NCBI GenBank assembly: GCA_024233085.1
Contig: JACKQC010000040.1
Span: 1 to 9,799, forward strand
Direction of reading: 5' to 3'
DNA length: 9,799 bases
Origin: Akkermansiaceae bacterium
GTDB taxonomy: Bacteria; Verrucomicrobiota; Verrucomicrobiia; Verrucomicrobiales; DEV007
Shown here: positions 1-5,248 of the stretch, piece after piece
Numbering within the stretch: position 1 is the stretch's first letter
How the letters are laid out: each line of letters starts with the position of its first letter
The notes under the pieces: model-generated
What the model was told of the DNA's origin: nothing
The model's input: the letters and a program-made list of their open reading frames with translations, nothing else
Databases searched by the model: none
Translations under genes and position numbers: made by a program

Positions 1-1
1 G

Positions 2-601
2 GAAACGGAGGAGGCGGACGCGCCGGGCCTGCCGAGAATCCTTGCCACCTCGACCGCCGACCCGCGGGAGGCCGTCGTGCGCGGGGTCTTCCGCTCCGAT
101 CTTTATTACCGCCTCCAGGTGCTCGAAATCCGCCTGCCGCGCCTCCGCGACCGCCTGGAGGATCTGCCGGCGCTGGTGGCGCTCTTCGCGCGCCAACTGG
201 CGCCCGGGCGCCGAGTCGAGGCGGGAGACGGCGTTCTGAAACGGCTCGCGGCGCACGATTGGCCGGGGAATCTCCGCGAATTGCGCAACACGGTCGCCGC
301 CGCCATCGCGGCGTCGGCGGGCGCGCCGGTCATGGGTCCGGAGCATCTGCCCGAGCCTCTGGGAGGCGGAAGGGCCGCGAAGGGCGGGAGCCTGCCCGAG
401 GATCTGTCTTTCGCGCTGGCCGGATGGGTCGGCGAACGGCTCGATGACGATCCCCCGCCGGCCTATCGCGACCTTTCCGAAACGCTCGAGCGCGAACTGA
501 TTCGTGAACTGCTGAAACGATTCGACGGAAAACTCGCGCGCCTCGCCGCCGAGTTGAAGGCGAACCGCGCGACGCTCCGGCGCCGGCTGCGGGGCGGGTG
601 A
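2..601 (+). CDS. Sigma-54-dependent AAA+ transcriptional activator, Fis-type HTH (5'-truncated)
   Basis: This is the C-terminal part of a bacterial enhancer-binding protein, which uses ATP hydrolysis to open promoters bound by sigma-54 RNA polymerase. The reading frame is open from the left edge, so the true start and any N-terminal sensor domain lie outside the window. Visible in order: a sensor I-like strand (RILATSTAD, about 34-60), the block FRSDLYYRL with the putative arginine-finger region (about 90-113), the following LPRLRDR segment, the sensor II motif WPGNLREL (about 260-283), a variable linker, and a C-terminal Fis/HTH_8 helix-turn-helix ending in ANRATLRRRL (about 475-598). Walker A, Walker B and the GAFTGA loop would be upstream and cannot be checked. 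The family is recognised with high confidence; the regulon and the signal it senses are unknown. Whether it controls the downstream envelope genes cannot be told, because I see no convincing -24/-12 promoter in 602-718. Confidence 0.93.
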   Translation, partial: ETEEADAPGLPRILATSTADPREAVVRGVFRSDLYYRLQVLEIRLPRLRDRLEDLPALVALFARQLAPGRRVEAGDGVLKRLAAHDWPGNLRELRNTVAAAIAASAGAPVMGPEHLPEPLGGGRAAKGGSLPEDLSFALAGWVGERLDDDPPPAYRDLSETLERELIRELLKRFDGKLARLAAELKANRATLRRRLRGG

Positions 602-718
602 TTGTTTGTTTTTTCGCCATGGAATCGCGGAAAGTGGTCAATTTTCGACCGGATACGCGATTTTCGCGCCGCGAGGTTGCCGACCCCGGTGTGGCGGGTT
701 ATGAGCGGCTATCATCCC
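602..718 (+). other. Leader region upstream of the outer-membrane protein gene; no clear promoter
   Basis: This 117-nt gap is open in the same frame as the next gene (from TTG at 602, with an ATG at 701). Its codons have low G/C at third positions and it is richer in A/T than its surroundings, so I read it as untranslated leader rather than coding sequence. I could not pick out a convincing sigma-70 or sigma-54 promoter by eye, and no terminator hairpin is obvious after the stop at 599-601. Confidence 0.5.
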
Positions 719-1636
719 ATGAAACACACGAACTCACACCGATCTGTCGCCGCCGCCGCCGTCGCGTGCCTCCTGGCCGCGTTCGCCCCATCCCTGTTTT
801 CCCAGGAAAACTCGCCACCCGTCGTGGCCGAGGTGACCGCCTCCGAGGGTTCGGGCGCCGCCGCGCCGGCGGCCTCGACCACCGGCGACACGGGCGCCTA
901 CAACCAGCCCGAATGGGTAAAACACCGCCGCTTTTCAACCACCCGGGTTCACATCCAGCGTGACCCCTGGGAAATGGCGCTCGAACAGTGGTGGCGCGGT
1001 CGCCTCAACGACGGCGAGTGGAAGCACAAGTTTCAGGAGGAATTCGAAATCGGTCTGCCGGGCCGCGTTCAGCTCGATCTCTACGAGGATTGGGAAATCG
1101 AGGATGGCGACGCCTTTCACAACGACTTCGCGCTCGAAATCCGCTACGGCCTCGCCGATTGGGGCGTGCTGCCGCTCAATCCCGCGCTCTACTTCGAATA
1201 CAAATGGGTCGATCCCGACCATGGCGGCGATGTCATCGAGCCGAAGCTGCTGTTGGGCGACGAATTCGGCGACGGCTGGAGCTACGGCCTGAACCTCGTT
1301 TACGAGCGCGAGATGGGCGGCGAAAGCACCGAGGAATTCCAGGTGACCCAGGGCATCAGCAAAGCGATGGCCGACGGCCGCGTCGCGCTCGGTCTGGAGG
1401 GGAAATACGTTCACGAAACCGTCGCCGGCGCCCGCGATGACGCGGAACACAAGGTGCAATTCGGTCCCAGCGTGCAGTTTCGCCCCTTCGACAACGCGCA
1501 TCTCGATCTCGTCGCCCTCGCCGGCCTGACCCACGATTCGCCCGACCTCGAAGCCTGGGTCGTTTTCGGCTGGGACTTCGGCGCCGGCGCGGGTGGTCCG
1601 AAAAAGGTCCACGCGCCGATATCCGGCCGTCGGTGA
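719..1636 (+). CDS. Secreted beta-barrel outer-membrane protein, uncharacterised
   Basis: A 305-residue protein with a clear Sec signal peptide: a basic start (MKHTNSHRS), a hydrophobic core (VAAAAVACLLAAFAPSLF) and probable cleavage near SLFSQ/EN. A low-complexity Ala/Ser/Pro/Thr stretch follows (about residues 30-60), then a domain rich in alternating aromatic/hydrophobic strands (for example RVQLDLYEDWEIED, ALYFEYKWV, YGLNLVYERE) that ends in the aromatic strand WVVFGWDFG. This pattern is typical of small outer-membrane barrels. I started it at the ATG at 719 because it gives a clean signal peptide; the in-frame ATG at 701 and TTG at 602 would put non-coding-looking sequence in front of it. 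I cannot name the substrate. It has no plug domain, so it is not a classical TonB-dependent receptor. A tonB-like gene follows on the same strand, so an envelope role is likely. The family and function are unknown. Confidence 0.8.
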   Translation: MKHTNSHRSVAAAAVACLLAAFAPSLFSQENSPPVVAEVTASEGSGAAAPAASTTGDTGAYNQPEWVKHRRFSTTRVHIQRDPWEMALEQWWRGRLNDGEWKHKFQEEFEIGLPGRVQLDLYEDWEIEDGDAFHNDFALEIRYGLADWGVLPLNPALYFEYKWVDPDHGGDVIEPKLLLGDEFGDGWSYGLNLVYEREMGGESTEEFQVTQGISKAMADGRVALGLEGKYVHETVAGARDDAEHKVQFGPSVQFRPFDNAHLDLVALAGLTHDSPDLEAWVVFGWDFGAGAGGPKKVHAPISGRR

Positions 1637-1710
1637 GGAGGAGCCCCGACACTTCCTCGCCAAATTCCCGTTTTTCGCGCACAATACGGGCCGAAACTCC
1701 GCCGGTGTCC

Positions 1711-2565
1711 GTGTCCAAGCCCAAAACGCCGATCTTCGACCTCGATCCGCCCGTTCCGGCGCGTCTGGCGCGGGTGATCGCCCCGACGGTGGCGCTCGCC
1801 GCTCCGGAACGCTCGATCGCCGGATCGGCGGCGGTGTCGTGCCTGCTTCACGGCGCGGCGATCGTCTGCGCGGCGGGTTGGTGGATCGCGCGGCCGGGCG
1901 ATTTCGGCGACGGCGAGGCCCCGGTGATCGCGGTGGTATCGCTCGATGCCGCCGAGATCGAAACCGACGCCGACGGTCCCGACAACGCGGTGGTGAAAAC
2001 GCCGCCGCCGATTCGCGAGGCTTTGCCCGAGACACCGGAAACGCCGCCCGAGGTCCAGCCGGAGTTTTACGAAACGATGGATCCGGCCTTCGAGTGGGCC
2101 GAGGCGGTCGCCCCGCGGCCGGTGGAACCGGTGGTCGAATTCCTCGTCGCGGAGTTGGAGGCCTCGATGGTTTTTCCCGAACCCGTGAAAGAAACCGCGC
2201 CGCCGTTGGCGAAGCGGGAAACGCCAACCGTTCGGGACACGACGCCGTCGAAGCCGAAAAAAGCCGCGCCCCAATCGGGACGCGGCGCGTCAAAAACCGT
2301 TCCGCCGCGCCCGGTGTCGCCCGTCGGGCCGGTCTATCCCGCGACGGCGAAACGGGCGGGCCGCCAAGGCACGGCCTGGGTGCGCGTGTCGGTGAAGGCC
2401 AGCGGCGCCCTGCGCTCGGTGCGGATCGATCGCGGCACCGGCAGCCCGGCGCTCGACGCGGCGGCGGTCTCCTGCGTGCGGCGCTGGCGTTTTTCCCCCG
2501 CTCTCAAGGCCGGCGTCCCGGTCGACGCCGAGGCGCTGGTGAAGGTGAGCTTTCGGCTGAAGTGA
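1711..2565 (+). CDS. tonB: TonB-like energy transducer
   Basis: TonB proteins carry proton-motive force from an ExbB-ExbD motor in the inner membrane to outer-membrane receptors. From the GTG at 1711 the protein has a short cytoplasmic segment of about 35 residues, one membrane-spanning helix (around SAAVSCLLHGAAIVCAAGWW), a long Pro/Glu-rich periplasmic linker (PPPIREALPETPETPPEVQ and similar, then a Lys/Pro stretch), and a C-terminal TonB domain of about 80 residues. That domain begins GPVYPATAKRAGRQGTAWV and ends RRWRFSPALKAG...VKVSFRLK, matching the family's YP...A...G..G.V....G.+..W+F.PA pattern. The frame stays open back to a GTG at 1633 that overlaps the previous stop (GTGA), but 1633-1704 contains rare AGG, ACA and ATA codons and low third-position G/C. 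The start is therefore more likely 1705 or 1711. No exbB, exbD or TonB-dependent receptor gene is visible here. Confidence 0.82.
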   Translation: MSKPKTPIFDLDPPVPARLARVIAPTVALAAPERSIAGSAAVSCLLHGAAIVCAAGWWIARPGDFGDGEAPVIAVVSLDAAEIETDADGPDNAVVKTPPPIREALPETPETPPEVQPEFYETMDPAFEWAEAVAPRPVEPVVEFLVAELEASMVFPEPVKETAPPLAKRETPTVRDTTPSKPKKAAPQSGRGASKTVPPRPVSPVGPVYPATAKRAGRQGTAWVRVSVKASGALRSVRIDRGTGSPALDAAAVSCVRRWRFSPALKAGVPVDAEALVKVSFRLK

Positions 2566-2578
2566 TCCGGCGAACCGC

Positions 2579-2620
2579 GACCCAATAGGGTTAGGTCATC
2601 GAGTCAACCCTGTTCAGTCG
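2579..2620. repeat. Intergenic repeat element, copy A
   Basis: A 42-nt element in the convergent tonB/ppk2 junction. It aligns without gaps to 7054-7095 with 30 of 42 identical positions by hand count. Shared blocks are GACCCAA (2579-2585), TT.GGTC (2591-2597), TCAACCCTGT (2604-2613) and GTCG (2617-2620). The first core reads AATAGGGTT (2584-2592), close to the reverse complement of AACCCTGTT, and the second core is AACCCTGTT (2606-2614); they start 22 nt apart. AGGGTT (2587-2592) and AACCCT (2606-2611) can pair across a 13-nt loop, so the segment may form a hairpin in RNA from either gene. It overlaps the ppk2 stop codon. There is no T-run, so it is not a standard intrinsic terminator. I do not recognise a named repeat family. 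Confidence 0.7.
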
Positions 2621-3444
2621 ATCCGGATGGAGGCGGGGTCGAAGTCGGCTTCCGGATACTCCATTTTCAGGCCGCGCAGGGTGCCGATGAGGATTTGCGC
2701 CACGGCGAGGTCGCGATGCCACTTTTTGTTGGCCGGGATGATGTGCCACGGAGCGTGGTCGGTGCTGGTGCGGGCGAGAACGTCCTCGTAGGCGCGCATG
2801 AACTTCGACCACAGCGCGCGGTCGTCGAGGTCGCCGGGATTGAATTTCCAGAGCTTCTCCGAATCGTCGAGCCGCGCCTGGAGACGGGCCTTCTGCTCGT
2901 CTTTCGAAATGTGGAGAAAGAATTTCAGGATCGTCGTGCCCTCGTCGGCGAGCATTTTTTCGAAATTCACGATGTGCTCGTAGCGTCGCGACCACACCGT
3001 TTCGGGAAAAATCTCGCGCACGCGGACGGCGACGATGTCCTCGTAATGGCTGCGGTTGAAGATGACGCACTCGCCCTTCCCGGGGACCTGGGCGTGGACG
3101 CGCCAGAGATAATCGCGGGCGAGCTCGTTTTCGCTGGGGCGTTTGAAGGAGGCGACCCGAAGGCCCTGGGGATCCATCGGCGCGAACACCTTTCGGATGG
3201 TTCCGTCCTTGCCGCCGGTGTCCATGGCCTGGAAGACGACGAGCAGCTTGTGTTTGCCCTCGGCGTAGAGCTGCTCCTGCAGCGCGTCGATCTCGGTGGT
3301 GAGTTCCTTGAGCAGGTCCTTGCCGTCGCCCTTTCCGACCGGGTAAAGGGAATCGTCCTCGGCGTCGATCTTGTCCAGGTCCACCGTCGAGCCGGGTTTC
3401 ACGCGGTAGGGATGCCGGTCGGGGCTGGGGATGTCGTGGGGCAT
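2614..3444 (-). CDS. ppk2: Polyphosphate kinase 2 family, class III-like polyphosphate:nucleotide phosphotransferase
   Basis: PPK2 enzymes transfer phosphate between inorganic polyphosphate and nucleotides in the cytoplasm. Class III members phosphorylate AMP and ADP and can regenerate ATP from polyphosphate. The 276-residue protein has the expected length of a one-domain PPK2. The Walker A motif is FQAMDTGGKDGT (about residues 71-82, with D75, K79 and D80). The Walker B region is CVIFNRSHYEDI (about 126-137), followed by the VAVRVREIFPE segment and a lid region with KDEQKARLQARLDD and WKFNPGDLDDRALW (about 181-212). The FNRSHYED form, rather than the FDRSWYNR form, suggests class III; this is from memory of the family. 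The start ATG at 3444 is preceded only by a weak GAG. It lies 63 nt downstream of the metal-transporter permease on the same strand, so co-transcription is possible, although no functional link is established. Confidence 0.93.
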   Translation of the reverse strand: MPHDIPSPDRHPYRVKPGSTVDLDKIDAEDDSLYPVGKGDGKDLLKELTTEIDALQEQLYAEGKHKLLVVFQAMDTGGKDGTIRKVFAPMDPQGLRVASFKRPSENELARDYLWRVHAQVPGKGECVIFNRSHYEDIVAVRVREIFPETVWSRRYEHIVNFEKMLADEGTTILKFFLHISKDEQKARLQARLDDSEKLWKFNPGDLDDRALWSKFMRAYEDVLARTSTDHAPWHIIPANKKWHRDLAVAQILIGTLRGLKMEYPEADFDPASIRID

Positions 3445-3507
3445 TTTTCTCGGGGGTGAATTCGGGTGACGGGAAAGCTTTCGGTGAAGGCGAAGGAGCG
3501 GGCAAGC

Positions 3508-4371
3508 TCATCGGCCGGCTTTTTTCCGGGCCAGGGCGAGGGCGTAGCCGGCGGCGGCAAACAACACCACGACCGGTCCGGTGGGGGTCTGGGTCGGGTA
3601 GCTGAAGGCGAGACCGGCGACGGAGTAGAGCATGCTCAGGCCGGTGGCGATGATCATGATGCTCCAGAGACGGCGACCGAGACGGGCGGCGCTGGCGGCG
3701 GGCAGGACCAGCAGGGCGATGGCGAGGATGATGCCGGTCAGGCGCACCAGCAGCACGACGCTGAGCCCGATGAGGCACAGAAGCAGGAGGTAGAGAAATC
3801 CCGCGTTCACCCCGCGCAGGCGGACGAATTCCTCGTCGAAACAGACACCGACCAGGCGGTGGTAAAAGAACACGTTCGTCACCAGCACGATGGCGCCCAG
3901 CAAGGCGGTCACCGCCAGGTCCGCCCGCGAGGTGATGAGGATGTCGCCAAAGATGAAGCTCTCGGCGTTCACCGCCGGTCCCGGCGCGAAGTAGAGAAAC
4001 AGGACGCCCGCCGCCATGCCGGTGGCCCAGATGGCGGAGATGACCGTGTCCTCGCGCTCGCGGACGCGCAGGGACACCCAGCCGATCAGCAGGGCGGAGA
4101 GGATGGCGGCCACGATGGAGCCCAGCAGCGGCGTGCACCATGCGAGGTCGAACTTCCGCTCCAGAAAAACCGCCGCGCCGATGCCGGCGAAGATGCTGTG
4201 GGCGATCGCGGCGGCGATGTAGCTGATCCGGCGGGTTACCACGTAGCCGCCCACGATGCCGAAGGTGAGGCTGGCGATGAGGCCCGCCGCCAGCGCGTAA
4301 CGCAGCAGCGGCGCGGCCGGCGCCCGGAGCGCCTCCCAGAATTCGCCGAGGCCCTGGAAAAACTCAGTCAT
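3508..4371 (-). CDS. znuB: ABC-3 family metal transporter permease (zinc/manganese type)
   Basis: The membrane subunit of a high-affinity divalent-metal importer of the ZnuB/MntB/TroC family. The 287-residue protein is almost entirely hydrophobic with about eight or nine transmembrane segments. Family marks include the segment RRISYIAAAIAHSIFAGIG (about residues 47-65), the loop FIFGDILITSRADL (about 139-152), and the late helix block LTGIILAIALLVLPAASA (about 211-228), which contains the conserved LL.LPAA.A contact with the ATPase. Its ATG overlaps the end of the ATPase gene by 8 nt, which suggests translational coupling and a two-subunit operon. Zinc versus manganese cannot be decided from the permease alone; the histidine-rich tail of the partner ATPase favours zinc, so the symbol is provisional. 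No periplasmic binding protein gene (ZnuA-like) is visible next to it. Confidence 0.9.
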   Translation of the reverse strand: MTEFFQGLGEFWEALRAPAAPLLRYALAAGLIASLTFGIVGGYVVTRRISYIAAAIAHSIFAGIGAAVFLERKFDLAWCTPLLGSIVAAILSALLIGWVSLRVREREDTVISAIWATGMAAGVLFLYFAPGPAVNAESFIFGDILITSRADLAVTALLGAIVLVTNVFFYHRLVGVCFDEEFVRLRGVNAGFLYLLLLCLIGLSVVLLVRLTGIILAIALLVLPAASAARLGRRLWSIMIIATGLSMLYSVAGLAFSYPTQTPTGPVVVLFAAAGYALALARKKAGR

Positions 4372-5131
4372 GCGCGCAGGAGGAATGATCGCCGTGCTGG
4401 TGGCGTGTTTTGCGGTCGTGCTCGAGCCGGAGTTCGCCGCTGTAGATTTCGCGGAGCAGGTCGCCTTTCAGGTCGCCGACGGCGTGGCGGTGGACCTTGT
4501 GATTCACGCACAGCACGGTGTCGCCGAGGCGCGAGATCAGGTCGATGTCGTGGGTGACGAGCACGATGGTTATCTTTTCCCGCAGCCGGTCCAGCGAGTC
4601 GAGGAACTGCGCCTCCACGGTCAGGTCGATGTTGGCGGTGGGTTCGTCGAGCAACAGCAGTTTCGCGCCCGTCGCCAGGGCGCGGGCGATGAGGACGCGC
4701 TGGCGCTGCCCGCCGGAGAGATCCGAAAACGGCGTCGTGGCGCGGTCCGCCAGCCCGACTTCGGCGAGCGCCTCCATCGCGGCTTCCCGGCATTCGCGGG
4801 TAAAAAAACCGAATCTCAAGCGATCCAGCCGGCCCATGAGCACGATGTCGCGGGCGTTCACGGGAAACAGCGGGTCGTAGCGGATCGCCTGGGGCACGTA
4901 GCCGACGAGGCGGCAGGCCTGGTCGGGCGGTTCGCCAAAGACGCGGATCGTCCCGGCCCGCGGCTCCACCAAGCCGAGGATGAGCCGCAGCAGCGTGGTC
5001 TTGCCGCCGCCGTTCGGACCGATGACACAGGTCGAGTCGCCCGGAGCGATGTCGAAGGTCACGCCGTCCAGCACGCGGGTGAGCCCGTAGCGGAAGGTGA
5101 CGCCGGTAAAGCTGACGACGGGGGCGGACAT
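4364..5131 (-). CDS. znuC: ABC transporter ATPase for zinc/manganese uptake, with histidine-rich tail
   Basis: The ATP-hydrolysing subunit that powers the neighbouring permease, acting at the cytoplasmic face of the inner membrane. The 255-residue protein carries a complete nucleotide-binding domain: Walker A GPNGGGKTT (38-46), Q-loop YVPQ (Q81), ABC signature LSGGQRQR (138-145), Walker B LLLLDEPT with D162/E163, and H-loop H194. After the core domain comes a His-rich end, with H211, H214 and H216 and then H238, H244, H246, H249, C252 and H254. Such a tail could bind or sense metal and is common, though variable, in zinc-transport proteins. The start ATG at 5131 follows a purine-rich stretch (GAAGAGATAGAAACA) that may act as a weak ribosome binding site. 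No Fur or Zur box stands out upstream. The specificity is inferred; manganese transport is possible. Confidence 0.9.
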   Translation of the reverse strand: MSAPVVSFTGVTFRYGLTRVLDGVTFDIAPGDSTCVIGPNGGGKTTLLRLILGLVEPRAGTIRVFGEPPDQACRLVGYVPQAIRYDPLFPVNARDIVLMGRLDRLRFGFFTRECREAAMEALAEVGLADRATTPFSDLSGGQRQRVLIARALATGAKLLLLDEPTANIDLTVEAQFLDSLDRLREKITIVLVTHDIDLISRLGDTVLCVNHKVHRHAVGDLKGDLLREIYSGELRLEHDRKTRHQHGDHSSCAHD

Positions 5132-5248
5132 TGTTTCTATCTCTTCGTCTTATTCTTAATCTTCGTCATCTTTCTCGTCCTTGTCCTGGTCTTCGCCTCG
5201 GTTCGAAATGGGGACGAAGACGAGGACTAAGAAGTTGACGAAGGTTTT
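5132..5248. repeat. Pyrimidine/purine-skewed intergenic hairpin element
   Basis: This gap between the sulfatase stop and the ABC ATPase start differs sharply in composition from its neighbours. From 5132 to about 5200 the plus strand is nearly all pyrimidine with G interruptions, with CTTCGTC at 5143-5149 and again at 5161-5167. From about 5211 to 5243 it is purine-rich, with GACGAAG at 5237-5243. The halves form inverted repeats: GTCCTGGTCTTCG (5183-5195) pairs with CGAAGACGAGGAC (5215-5227), 12 of 13 positions, around a 19-nt loop. The outer CTTCGTC copies can pair with GACGAAG. It could be a mobile or structural intergenic repeat, a transcript-end hairpin for the sulfatase, or part of the ATPase leader. 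The T6 run at 5245-5250 would suit only plus-strand transcription, where no gene ends. Confidence 0.6.

Noticed and set aside
1667..1690. CCCGT...ACGGG inverted repeat between the outer-membrane protein and tonB
   Set aside because: A 5-bp stem with a 14-nt loop is too weak to call an attenuator or terminator.
1633..1710. tonB starting at the GTG overlapping the previous stop (GTGA)
   Set aside because: The overlap looks like coupling, but the first 24 codons have rare AGG, ACA and ATA codons and poor third-position G/C, unlike the rest of the gene.
935..2293. 452-codon open frame on the minus strand opposite the outer-membrane protein and tonB genes
   Set aside because: The product is an Arg/Pro-rich sequence with no recognisable domain, typical of an antisense shadow in GC-rich DNA; both plus-strand genes have clear signal, membrane or domain features.
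2586..2595. Telomere-like TAGGGTTAGG
   Set aside because: It is a single short occurrence inside the intergenic repeat element of a bacterial sequence and is best explained as coincidence.
2591..4141. 516-codon minus-strand open frame across permease and ppk2
   Set aside because: It runs out of frame through two well-supported genes and has Arg/Pro/His-biased content without motifs.
3466..4557. 363-codon plus-strand open frame opposite the ABC permease
   Set aside because: It is a Gly/Asp/Gln/His-rich low-complexity product mirroring a hydrophobic membrane protein on the other strand, so it is an antisense artefact.
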